A DNA stretch of 28,505 nucleotides from a virus. The notes under the pieces were generated by a model. It made no database searches, had not been told where the DNA came from, and was given only the letters and a program-made list of their open reading frames with translations. Position 1 is the first letter of the stretch, and every line of letters starts with the position of its first letter. A program made the translations under genes and the position numbers. The stretch is from positions 1-28,505 of the IMG/VR virus record IMGVR_UViG_3300032753_000133. One strand, given 5' to 3'. This document shows, piece by piece, positions 13,226-20,306 of this stretch.

Positions 13226-13410
13226 CCACTGTCATCGCCATCTACGAGAAGGGCCAACCGCCCATTCTCAAATCCACCATCACCTCGGAAGACCCCATGA
13301 GAGCCCACCTGATGGCCCGAAACACCATCAGAGTTCTCTACGCCCGCGCCCGCATCCCCGCCGCGCCTTTCGAGACTGATCCCCTATTTTATGCGGAGAC
13401 CATCCAATGA
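13222..13410 (+). CDS. Small hypothetical protein, 62 aa, GTG start
   Basis: Translation probably starts at GTG 13222, overlapping the previous stop. The product is alpha/beta (VIAIYEKGQPPILKSTITSE, then MRAHLMARNTIRVLYARARI). It has no recognised family. The stop overlaps the next ATG by 4 bases. Confidence 0.6.
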   Translation: MTTVIAIYEKGQPPILKSTITSEDPMRAHLMARNTIRVLYARARIPAAPFETDPLFYAETIQ

Positions 13411-13580
13411 ACCGAATCATCATCTTCCTCGTCGCCATCGTCTTGTTCCTCACCTCCCTGGGTCTCATTACCCAGGTCCTTCCCTATCTGTCCATCCCTG
13501 GTCAGATCCTGTTGTCCGTACCCACAATTGCAATCCTGGCAACCAGCTTTGCCCTCTTCATCATAGGAGTCGAAAGATGA
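13407..13580 (+). CDS. Two-helix membrane protein, 57 aa
   Basis: Two hydrophobic segments (residues 3-21 and 32-53) joined by a Pro/Ser turn (LPYLSIPGQ) make a hairpin membrane protein with short cytoplasmic ends. It could be a holin-like or superinfection-immunity peptide, but this is only a size and topology argument. The ATG overlaps the previous stop and its end overlaps the next gene as ATGA. Confidence 0.6.
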   Translation: MNRIIIFLVAIVLFLTSLGLITQVLPYLSIPGQILLSVPTIAILATSFALFIIGVER

Positions 13581-13897
13581 CCCACACCATCACCGTCTAC
13601 CGTCACAGCCTCGTCCGTCCCTTCCTCTACACCCCACAAGTCCAGGACTTCGCCGAGAGCCAATCCTCCTACTGGCTCTTGGATGTCCTTGCGACCGAGG
13701 TTTTGCCTCTGCATTCCAAGTCGTATTTCTTGGCCGTCACCTTGGAAGTCACCCCAAAATCCCAAGCTTTGCTTTCGGTAACGGATGGTAACGAGACCAC
13801 CCTCTTTGTGAAGAAGCTTGATTTCACATCAACTCCGACAGGCATCCACAAGTTCTTCCTCGTGGACAACGTCTGCATGTTACCCGAGGAGTACTAA
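13577..13897 (+). CDS. Hypothetical protein, 106 aa
   Basis: It begins at ATG 13577 (MTHTITVYRHSLVRPFLYTP) with TAGGAG 9 bases before. The body looks beta-rich (YFLAVTLEVTPKSQALLSVT, then TTLFVKKLDFTSTPTGIHKF). No family recognised. It is coupled to the membrane protein upstream by a 4-base overlap. Confidence 0.6.
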   Translation: MTHTITVYRHSLVRPFLYTPQVQDFAESQSSYWLLDVLATEVLPLHSKSYFLAVTLEVTPKSQALLSVTDGNETTLFVKKLDFTSTPTGIHKFFLVDNVCMLPEEY

Positions 13898-13902
13898 TTC
13901 CC

Positions 13903-14279
13903 ATGACCATGTCTTACACCCCTATCATCACCATCCCCGTCTCCACCCAATTAATTGCCGACTTAATCACCACGGCTCTCGAAGGAGGCTCCAACTACTG
14001 GTTGGAGTCTTACACCTACACCAGTCGGTCCCTAAATCCCGGACCCAAAAACCAGATTATGCTGACCCCAAACTCTACGCCGATCCAGACTTCAACATGA
14101 TCTTCACCACGATTGACGATGAGCTGTTCAGTCTGAACCGAGGCACCCTAATACGTGGTCTGATCTTTGTACACAGACATCCCCGTCTCCTTAAGTCGAT
14201 CATCGACAAAGACTTCGGCGCGACAGACGCCGACGTATTCCTACAGCTCTGCTTGATGGGAGAGATCGTCTACGACTGA
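13903..14279 (+). pseudogene. Frame-disrupted conserved phage gene (ALEGGSNYW...FLQLCLMGEIVY family)
   Basis: The first frame gives MTMSYTPII...TTALEGGSNYWLES and stops at 14098-14100. The -1 frame then supplies PDYADPKLYADPDFNMIF and ends ATDADVFLQLCLMGEIVYD at 14279. I recognise the two halves as one family of about 120-130 residue phage proteins of unknown function, with an N-terminal EGGSxYW motif and a C-terminal TxDVFLQxxLFGEIVY motif. An additional A in the A5 run at 14047-14051 would fuse them perfectly (PGPKKPDYADP). Alternatively ATG 14097, which overlaps the first stop as ATGA, lets the second half be made on its own. I favour a single-base deletion or sequencing error. Confidence 0.65.
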
Positions 14280-14365
14280 GTTGACCAACCTAGACTCCCA
14301 GATCGGCGTCAACTGTCACATTATATCAACAGCAAACACCACCACCACCATACTGAGGACCCAAC

Positions 14366-14842
14366 ATGAAAACCCCTCTCGCCCTCTTCGCCCTCTTCGC
14401 CCTCCCGACCATCGCCCTCGCCGACGCCGATCCTCAACGACCTGATCCCATCAAGACTCCAGGCATGGTCCGCACCACCGATCTTGCCCAGATTTGTGGG
14501 ACCAAGACCTCGACTGTCCGCAACGTCACCCAAGCCGACAAGGACGCGACCTTCGCCGCCTACAAACTGGCCCAACGTCACGACCCCTCTTGCACTGGTC
14601 CTGGCAACGCTTGTTACGAAATCGACCACCTGATCAGCCTTGAGTTAGGCGGTGACAACACGCCTAAAAACCGCTGGCCCCAACCCTATGACACACCCAT
14701 GAACGCCCACATGAAAGACAAACTCGAAAACGAGCTTCACCGACGTGTGTGCCTCACCCATCAACTCACACCGACCCAGGCCCAGAGTATGATCTCGACG
14801 GACTGGATCACAACTTACCGAACCATATTCGGGAACCAATAA
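14366..14842 (+). CDS. Secreted HNH-like nuclease, 158 aa
   Basis: Residues 1-19 (MKTPLALFALFALPTIALA) form a signal peptide with an ALA cleavage motif. The mature part carries YEIDHLISLELGGDNTPKNR followed by WPQPY and NAHMKDKLENELHRRVC. This matches a widespread family of secreted HNH-type (DH...LGG.N) nuclease-like proteins in Proteobacteria, with a Cys pair that would form disulfides in the periplasm. The substrate is presumed nucleic acid. In a prophage it might degrade incoming DNA in the periplasm or be a moron gene that benefits the host. It stands alone between the small-ORF run and the repeat region. Confidence 0.75.
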   Translation: MKTPLALFALFALPTIALADADPQRPDPIKTPGMVRTTDLAQICGTKTSTVRNVTQADKDATFAAYKLAQRHDPSCTGPGNACYEIDHLISLELGGDNTPKNRWPQPYDTPMNAHMKDKLENELHRRVCLTHQLTPTQAQSMISTDWITTYRTIFGNQ

Positions 14843-15105
14843 CGGCTCACCTCGCCTCCCCTCGGCTCCACTCCCCTCATCTCATCTCGGCTCGACTCAA
14901 CGCACTGATTTATTTGGAGATTTACCGCCTCGGCTCCACTCTCCTCGTCTCATCTCCTCTCCGCTCATCTCGGCTCATCTCAACTCAACGCAATGATTTA
15001 TTTGGAGATTTACCGCCTCGTCTCGGCTCTTCTCGTCTCTCCTCTCCTCATCTCCACTCGACTCAACGCACTGACCTTTAACCAAACAGCTCAAGGAATA
15101 ACACT
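14843..15105. repeat. Pyrimidine-rich long repeats, non-coding
   Basis: About 260 bases without a credible gene. A core of about 37 bases, beginning ACTCAACGCA(C/A)TGATTTAT and continuing TTGGAGATTTACCGCCTCG, occurs at 14895 and 14983, with a truncated third start at 15061. Between cores the plus strand is almost all CTC/TCT/CAT/CGG pentamers (for example CTCATCTC, CTCGTCTC), with strong strand asymmetry. An ORF can be read through it only as repeat translation. The last bases hold the ribosome site AAGGAA of the 15106 gene. Possible roles include an origin, triplex-forming DNA or an untranslated leader. Confidence 0.75.
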
Positions 15106-15699
15106 ATGAAAGCTTCTATCGCAACAGTTACCCTGTCTTCCTTCTCGCCTTACAGCCAGTCCCATCACCATGAGGAACCCAAGCTTGAAGGTGAGTCCCC
15201 TGAAGCCCATGACCTTCGGACGCATATGTCCAAGGCGAATCTTTCGCCCCAAGGAACTTTGATGATCCCTTGCCAAGGCATGCATCAAGCGATCATGTCG
15301 GCAGCCAAGTATTCGAAACGCCAAATCCCTGGTCAAGGTAAGGCAACCTGGACGGCCAAATTCACGGCTGGCATTGCCTTCCTGGCCGACATCGATACCG
15401 GCATCAAGAAGGAAGACCTTCAGTCCGTCGCCATCTATGTCAATTCGGATGGCGTCCGAGGCAGCGGCAAGCGCGTCACCCGCCATTTTCCCATCGTCCC
15501 CGAATGGGAAGCCACCTTTGATGTCCTCATTCTGGACCCCATCATCACCAAGGACGTGTTCACCGAGATGTTGGAACTGGCTGGGATGTATGTCGGCATC
15601 GGACGTTTCCGCCCCCAGAACGGAGGCATCAATGGTCGTTTCACGATCAAATCTCTGACGTGGGCCGACAATCGTGAACTCGTGAAGAAGGCAGCCTAA
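15106..15699 (+). CDS. Conserved phage protein with GIGRFRPxNGG motif, 197 aa
   Basis: The sequence has a recognisable run in the middle and end: HQAIMSAAKYSKRQIPGQGK, VNSDGVRGSGKRVTRHFPIV, ILDPIITKDVFTEMLELAGM, and GIGRFRPQNGGINGRFTI (residues about 164-181). I recall this pattern from phage proteins of unknown function that sit before a second conserved gene, as here (15702, 3 bases away). The glycine-rich motif near the end recalls RNA-binding RAMP/Cas7-type loops, but that similarity is only by eye. AAGGAA lies 8 bases before the ATG. Confidence 0.7.
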   Translation: MKASIATVTLSSFSPYSQSHHHEEPKLEGESPEAHDLRTHMSKANLSPQGTLMIPCQGMHQAIMSAAKYSKRQIPGQGKATWTAKFTAGIAFLADIDTGIKKEDLQSVAIYVNSDGVRGSGKRVTRHFPIVPEWEATFDVLILDPIITKDVFTEMLELAGMYVGIGRFRPQNGGINGRFTIKSLTWADNRELVKKAA

Positions 15700-15701
15700 A
15701 C

Positions 15702-16202
15702 ATGTACCAAGCAACCACTGAGCGTAACTTGGAGGTCAACTCCCTCCTATCGGCCCTCAATGCTTGCTCGGTTGGCGGAGTCATCACTTGGGAAGAACTC
15801 GATCAGGCGCTGGGGCGGGAAGTCCGCCCCAGCAATCGAGACCTTCTTCATCGTGCTCTCGCCAAACTGAGCGACGATTCGGGCATAATCTTCGAAAGCG
15901 TCAAGGGTGTCGACTATAAACGACTCTCGCCCAATTCGGCGCACCTTCTCGGACATCGTGCTCGATCAAGGACTCGCAGGGTTGCCAAGCTGGCGACCAA
16001 GCGCATCATCAACGCCACCACCCGAGGCAACCTCTCCCAAGAGGCGAACCTCAAGGCGAACGCCGAGCTGTCGGTCCTTGGGCTGATCAATCATCTGGCC
16101 AAGGACAAGTTCGTCGATAAGCAAGCCGAGACCAGTGATCGACCAAAGAACATGGCGACCCTCGGCAAGGAATTCCTCCAGCACATCGGGGTCAAGCTAT
16201 GA
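15702..16202 (+). CDS. Hypothetical DNA-binding-like phage protein, 166 aa
   Basis: The N-terminal 75 residues (LLSALNACSVGGVITWEELD, QALGREVRPSNRDLLHRALA) have the feel of a winged helix. They are followed by a very basic region (HRARSRTRRVAKLATKRII), both consistent with DNA or RNA binding. The C-terminus is helical. It starts two bases after the previous stop and overlaps the next gene as ATGA, so the three are one operon. I recognise it as a usual partner of the upstream protein but not its function. Confidence 0.65.
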   Translation: MYQATTERNLEVNSLLSALNACSVGGVITWEELDQALGREVRPSNRDLLHRALAKLSDDSGIIFESVKGVDYKRLSPNSAHLLGHRARSRTRRVAKLATKRIINATTRGNLSQEANLKANAELSVLGLINHLAKDKFVDKQAETSDRPKNMATLGKEFLQHIGVKL

Positions 16203-16462
16203 CGACCATCACGAAGCTCCCACCTGGATATGCCCATGGCATCACCCAGATCGAGCGCATCCTCGGAACCCAGTTCAGCACGAACTTCTGGGGAGACAAC
16301 CCTCACAACCCTACCACCCTTTCCAACACACGAGGAACGAAAATGAAGACGCTGACCGTACTATTCGAAAATACCACGAAGCCCTATAGCTACCTCTACG
16401 ACGGCGACGTTCCCGTCACTCCGGGGACTCACGCCGTCGTGAAGCCTTCCAACGAGCTGTGA
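16199..16462 (+). CDS. N-terminal half of a split phage protein, plus upstream extension
   Basis: The frame starts at ATG 16199 (ATGA overlap). The conserved part begins at the internal ATG 16343 with its own GAGGAA site: MKTLTVLFENTTKPYSYLYD, then GDVPVTPGTHAVVKPSNEL and a stop at 16460-16462. That is the N-terminal beta half of a phage protein family that normally continues into xVVKVxEV and a coiled coil. The missing half lies in the next ORF in the -1 frame. The 48 residues before Met 16343 (MTTITKLPPGYAHGITQIER...) may be a separate small protein or untranslated. Confidence 0.5.
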   Translation: MTTITKLPPGYAHGITQIERILGTQFSTNFWGDNPHNPTTLSNTRGTKMKTLTVLFENTTKPYSYLYDGDVPVTPGTHAVVKPSNEL

Positions 16463-16695
16463 AGATCGTTAAGGTCGTCAATGTCGCCAATGAGGCCCTC
16501 CCTTCGGCCACTAAACATGTGGTTTGCGTGATCGATGAGAGCGCCTTCCTTGCCCGACAAGTCCAAGCCGAGCGAAAGAAGGAACTCGAAGCCTTGGAAG
16601 CCAAGAAGATCCAGCTCAACCGCTTTGAGCAACTTGCTCTCAACTACCCCGAAGCAAAGCCTTTGGTCGATGAACTGAAGGCCTTCGACCTCTAA
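16459..16695 (+). CDS. C-terminal half of a split phage protein, 78 aa
   Basis: It begins at GTG 16459, overlapping the previous stop (GTGA), and reads VKIVKVVNVANEALPSATKH, VVCVIDESAF, then a coiled-coil tail. Joined to the end of the upstream ORF (KPSNEL + VKIVKVV), it gives a smooth family-like protein if one G is restored at 16459 (CTGGTG). Either the gene is broken by a single-base loss, or the two halves are made by stop-start reinitiation. No function is known to me for the family. Confidence 0.5.
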   Translation: MKIVKVVNVANEALPSATKHVVCVIDESAFLARQVQAERKKELEALEAKKIQLNRFEQLALNYPEAKPLVDELKAFDL

Positions 16696-16712
16696 CCCAC
16701 CAGCCTTTCCCC

Positions 16713-16742
16713 GTAGACCAGGACGACCCCGCCCTGGTCTAC
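16713..16742. terminator. Perfect 10-base hairpin before rIIA
   Basis: GTAGACCAGG (16713-16722) pairs with CCTGGTCTAC (16733-16742) around a 10-base C-rich loop. There is no T-run; it ends 17 bases before the rIIA start codon. It may separate the two operons or tune rIIA translation. Confidence 0.6.
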
Positions 16743-16759
16743 AACCTAAAGGATAAATC

Positions 16760-18832
16760 ATGAAAATATCTTCTAATAATGCCATTTCCTTCGAGACCAA
16801 CACTCAGGACAATGAAACAAGAGTGGCAACCATCAATTCGAACAACACCATGGCCTATTGGCACATGGTGGACACGCTCTACACCAACAAGCAGAAGGCA
16901 ATCGTCCGGGAACTGACGGCCAACGCTTACGATGAGCATGAGAAGTTCAGCATCACCCGCCCACCCCAAATCCTGGGTCCGACCCAATTGGAACCTTCCC
17001 TGATCATCCGGGACTTTGCCAAGGGTATGTCACACGAGATGGTCATGTCTCAGTATATGACGCTGTTCTCCTCGACCAAGACCTTGGATAACGAACAGAG
17101 AGGCGGATTTGGTTTGGGTTGTAAGACGCCGTTTGCTTATACCTCCCAATTCGCTGTCGAGTCCTACCAGAACGGCATCGTCAGCTCCTACGTGATCTAC
17201 CGAGGTCAAGACCCCAACTCCTCGTCTCCCCAGGAAGTCCCGCTGATCACCCATATGGGCGACTTCATCACCGACGAACCCGATGGTTTGAAGGTCTCGA
17301 TCCCGATTGAGGAGAAGGATTTTTACAAGTTCAACAACGAGATCAAGCAAGTCTGCTGGAGGTTCAATCCACAGCCTGAGACCAATGTTGAACTGGCCAA
17401 GCCCGAGACCGTCATCTCGACGGAGATCTTCTGCCTTCGCCGAGGCAACACAGGGGGCCGAGGCAACGCCATTGTCGGCAACATTGCCTACAGCTTGGAT
17501 GCCTCCGCTCTGGGACTCCCGTATGACAGTCCCCTTTACGGAATTGTCAATTCCCCCATTGATATCTACCTCAGCATCGGCGAAATCTCTCCGACGCTGA
17601 ACCGTGAGGCAGTCTCGTACAAGCCTGAGACAATCAAGAACATCCTGACCAAGTTGAGCCTTGTTCAGGCGACCCTACGCCAGACCGTTCAGGACAAGAT
17701 CAAGACTGCTCCCACGTTGTGGGAAGCCAAGTTGATGTACAAGCGGGATATTCCCGAGGACATCAAGAGTGTCCTGTCCAATTCGCCGATCACTTGGAAT
17801 GACGAGTCAGTCAAACAGCAACCCAACGTGGAAGGCATTTCATGTGTCCGAATCTACGGAAAGGACCCAAGTCGTGTGACTTCGCCCAAACTTCATTGGT
17901 CGAGGGACTCCTATGTCAGTCTCGAAAAGACCAAGATCTTCCTCTTGCCGGATGACCTCTACTGGTCCTCGACCGAATTTTGGCGGCGTCTGAAGCACAA
18001 TGGTTTGGGGTCCAAGTATTCAGACATTCTGTTGATCAAGGGAACCTCCACGGATTTCCAGGTTGCTCTGGATCAATTGGGTTATCCGCCGATTGAGATG
18101 ACCATCAGCGCGGAAACGCTTCCTCTTCCTCCCAAGCCTCCCAGGGCTCCCCGAGCCTCCTCATCTTCCTCTTCCCCGAGGAAACCTCCTGTGAAGTTCA
18201 AGATCTATTCCTACGGCAGGCTTACCGAGGTCGATGTGGACCTCCAGGCTGGAGGGTATTACGTCCTCACCTCGAATAATGACCCACAGGCTCCCGAGAA
18301 TTGGAAGCATTATGTAGGTCACCCGGAGACTTTGAATAATGCCTGTCAAAGGCATTTTGGAAAGACCCTAGTCTTCGTCACAAAGGCTCAAGCATCCAAG
18401 GTCGTCAACGATCCGAATTGGAAGCAAGTCCATCACGCTCTTGAAGCTCACCTGACACAGCTTCTGAAGAACCCTGTGTATTCGATCAACAAGCAACTCA
18501 GGGGCATTCTTTCGCAGCAGTCCACAGCAGTTGACAGGTTCGTCGATTTCTTCCTTCAGAGCCAATCGTTGCCTCTGAAGCCGAATAAGCCTTTCGGTCG
18601 TTACCTCAAGGAACGTAATCGCCTGAAGAACATTCTCACTCCGACAGAGAATATCGACATTCTCCTCGCCCTTCTTGAAACCAGTATTCCTGCTCCCAAG
18701 AAGCCAATCAAAACCAATATTGAAGAACTTCAAGACTTGGTACTCGAAACCTATCCTCTAATGTCTGAGGCAAGGTCTTTTAACGCATCCGCCCATTGGA
18801 TACAGTATATCAATGGTGTAGACTCTCTCTAA
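16760..18832 (+). CDS. rIIA: rIIA-like protein with GHKL ATPase domain
   Basis: The N-terminal 210 residues form a GHKL (gyrase/Hsp90/histidine kinase/MutL) ATPase: N-box VRELTANAYDEH (49-60), G1 box IRDFAKGMS (83-91) and G2 box GGFGLGCKTPFA (115-126). The phrase LTANAYDEH with SSTKT (104-108) is that of T4 rIIA-type proteins. A Pro/Ser-rich linker (about 455-475) precedes a C-terminal region of unknown fold. T4 rIIA and rIIB are membrane-associated proteins that protect against lambda rex exclusion and premature lysis; the biochemical role is unresolved. The 690-residue length is close to T4 rIIA. An rIIB homologue follows after 15 bases. Confidence 0.88.
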   Translation: MKISSNNAISFETNTQDNETRVATINSNNTMAYWHMVDTLYTNKQKAIVRELTANAYDEHEKFSITRPPQILGPTQLEPSLIIRDFAKGMSHEMVMSQYMTLFSSTKTLDNEQRGGFGLGCKTPFAYTSQFAVESYQNGIVSSYVIYRGQDPNSSSPQEVPLITHMGDFITDEPDGLKVSIPIEEKDFYKFNNEIKQVCWRFNPQPETNVELAKPETVISTEIFCLRRGNTGGRGNAIVGNIAYSLDASALGLPYDSPLYGIVNSPIDIYLSIGEISPTLNREAVSYKPETIKNILTKLSLVQATLRQTVQDKIKTAPTLWEAKLMYKRDIPEDIKSVLSNSPITWNDESVKQQPNVEGISCVRIYGKDPSRVTSPKLHWSRDSYVSLEKTKIFLLPDDLYWSSTEFWRRLKHNGLGSKYSDILLIKGTSTDFQVALDQLGYPPIEMTISAETLPLPPKPPRAPRASSSSSSPRKPPVKFKIYSYGRLTEVDVDLQAGGYYVLTSNNDPQAPENWKHYVGHPETLNNACQRHFGKTLVFVTKAQASKVVNDPNWKQVHHALEAHLTQLLKNPVYSINKQLRGILSQQSTAVDRFVDFFLQSQSLPLKPNKPFGRYLKERNRLKNILTPTENIDILLALLETSIPAPKKPIKTNIEELQDLVLETYPLMSEARSFNASAHWIQYINGVDSL

Positions 18833-18847
18833 GAAAGGAACATTACT

Positions 18848-19660
18848 ATGGCAAGCAAAACTTCTTTCATGATGTCCGCCAAAGGGGCATCTATTTTCAT
18901 TGACGGCAAGACTTATGTCTTCAGTCATTCCCATACCAATTTCGAGAGAGCCTGTCAGGCCGCTCGGGACAAGGAGTGGGACATCATCCCCGAATTGGTC
19001 AGCGTCCCCGAGGTCATTCAGAAATTGAACGTCGGCAACCTGATCTTCAAGAACAGGGTGCTCCACTACAACGACCGCCCTGTCGCCAGCAGCTATGTGA
19101 TCGAGAAGCTCCTCCAAATGCTGGACACCAACCAGGATTACCAACCTTTGGCGAGGTTCGTTGAAAACCTCTTCGCCAACCCCTCCGAAGACTCTCGTGA
19201 TGAGCTGTACGGCTTCCTCGAACGCAGCAGCCTGCCGATCACCACGGACGGCCACTTCCTGGCCTATAAGCGGGTCCGTGGAGACTACAAGGATTGCCAC
19301 TCCAAGAGCATCGACAACAGCGTCGGGCGTTTCATCTCAATGTGCCGGGATGATGTTGACAGTGACCGCAATCAGGTGTGCTCACATGGTCTGCATGTCT
19401 GCTCGAAGGAGTATCTCAAGAACTTCAGCGGTGCTCGGATGATGATCTGCAAGGTCAACCCTCGTGATGTGGTGTCGGTCCCCAAAGACTACGGCAACAC
19501 GAAGATGAGGGTCTGCGCCTATCAAGTCGTCGATGAGATGTTGGAGGAGTACATCCCGGAGTTCGAAGAGAACGCTGTGTACGAAGACGACGACCAGCCC
19601 TTTGTCCCACACAAGGTCGGCTTCCTCTCCAGGCTCCGAGCCTTCTTTCCCAACAACTGA
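18848..19660 (+). CDS. rIIB: rIIB-like protein
   Basis: The central and C-terminal parts contain the rIIB signature order: ARFVENLFANPSEDSRDELY, FLERSSLPITTDGHFLAYKR, DNSVGRF, CSHGLHVCSKEYL, and VNPRDVVSVPKDYGNTKMRV. These mark the conserved domain shared by T4 rIIB and many phage rIIB-like proteins. The 270-residue length fits (T4 rIIB about 312). The start has AAGGAA 8 bases upstream, 15 bases after rIIA. The two proteins are expected to work together. Finding the pair in a prophage with integrase and repressor is less usual than in lytic phages. Confidence 0.88.
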   Translation: MASKTSFMMSAKGASIFIDGKTYVFSHSHTNFERACQAARDKEWDIIPELVSVPEVIQKLNVGNLIFKNRVLHYNDRPVASSYVIEKLLQMLDTNQDYQPLARFVENLFANPSEDSRDELYGFLERSSLPITTDGHFLAYKRVRGDYKDCHSKSIDNSVGRFISMCRDDVDSDRNQVCSHGLHVCSKEYLKNFSGARMMICKVNPRDVVSVPKDYGNTKMRVCAYQVVDEMLEEYIPEFEENAVYEDDDQPFVPHKVGFLSRLRAFFPNN

Positions 19661-19683
19661 TCATCCAATCAAAGGAGGGCAGA

Positions 19684-19905
19684 ATGCCTACTTTCACTAT
19701 CCGCGCCTACGGTGTGATCGACTTTGCCGTCGCCGCTCGAACCAAACAAGCGGCGATCTCCAGAATAAACAGATTGTTCGACAGGATGAACGCCAATGAT
19801 CCTTTGTCGGGGAAGCTTCTCTTTCCCGATCTAGGCATCAACGGCTTCGTCATCACCCACCCCGAAGAGACCAAGGAGGTCCAAAATGGAACTGAAACTC
19901 GTTGA
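19684..19905 (+). CDS. Small hypothetical protein, 73 aa
   Basis: It has an excellent ribosome site (AAAGGAGG, 5-6 bases before ATG). The product has a beta-alpha-beta look (FTIRAYGVIDFAVAARTKQA, AISRINRLFDRMN). No family recognised. It overlaps the KTSC gene by 20 bases. Confidence 0.6.
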   Translation: MPTFTIRAYGVIDFAVAARTKQAAISRINRLFDRMNANDPLSGKLLFPDLGINGFVITHPEETKEVQNGTETR

Positions 19906-20113
19906 ATCCACGAACATCCACTCCATCGGTTACGATGAGGAAACGCAAACCTTGCGTATCCGTTTTCACAACACGGGAGTTTATGACTATGCCAAAGTAT
20001 CTGCTTCGATCTACACTCAACTCATGACGGCTGAGTCCGTTGGATCGACGTTCCACAAATTGGTCAAGACCGGAGGGTTCAGTTATGAGAAAGTCCTTAC
20101 TACTGCTGTCTAG
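19886..20113 (+). CDS. KTSC domain protein, 75 aa
   Basis: The whole length fits the KTSC fold: STNIHSIGYDEETQTLRIRF, HNTGVYDYAKVSASIYTQLM, AESVGSTFHKLVKT. The order (S.I..IGY......L.I.F...GVY.Y..V....Y..L..AESVGS.F...) is that of KTSC proteins, named after a conserved motif and common as small stand-alone phage proteins of unknown role. The ribosome site AAGGAGG lies 7 bases upstream, inside the previous gene. Confidence 0.75.
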   Translation: MELKLVESTNIHSIGYDEETQTLRIRFHNTGVYDYAKVSASIYTQLMTAESVGSTFHKLVKTGGFSYEKVLTTAV

Positions 20114-20306
20114 CCTGCTGCTGTTCGCTGGATGCGCCAAGTACGAACCCATCGTTGACCTGAAGGCAACCAAGAACCCTCAGTTGTTCCAAGAGGACTG
20201 GATGGAATGTGAGTGGTTGAAGAACAAGTACGACCTCGATCATGAAGCCGAGACCAAGTGTCTTCAAGGTCGAGGCGCTTCAATCATCGGCGAGCACAAA
20301 TTATGA
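20085..20306 (+). CDS. Small lipoprotein A, 73 aa
   Basis: MRKSLLLLSSLLLFAGC is a lipoprotein signal peptide with lipobox FAGC (Cys17). The mature part AKYEPIVDLKATKNPQLFQE and DWMEC matches the next protein (APLVDLKTIRDPQEYQRDLIEC), so the two are tandem paralogues. It overlaps the KTSC gene by 29 bases and the next gene by 4 (ATGA), and GGAGG lies 8 bases upstream. It should be anchored in the outer or inner membrane by lipid. Superinfection exclusion or host surface change is a guess from other prophage lipoproteins. Confidence 0.75.
   Translation: MRKSLLLLSSLLLFAGCAKYEPIVDLKATKNPQLFQEDWMECEWLKNKYDLDHEAETKCLQGRGASIIGEHKL

Noticed and set aside
14895-15075. Long repeats considered as a CRISPR array
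   Set aside because: Repeat distances differ (88 and 78), the intervening sequence is simple CTC-rich filler, and the repeat has no palindromic stem.
14749-15081. ORF through the CTC-rich repeats
   Set aside because: It is only translated repeat, overlaps the nuclease gene and has no ribosome site.
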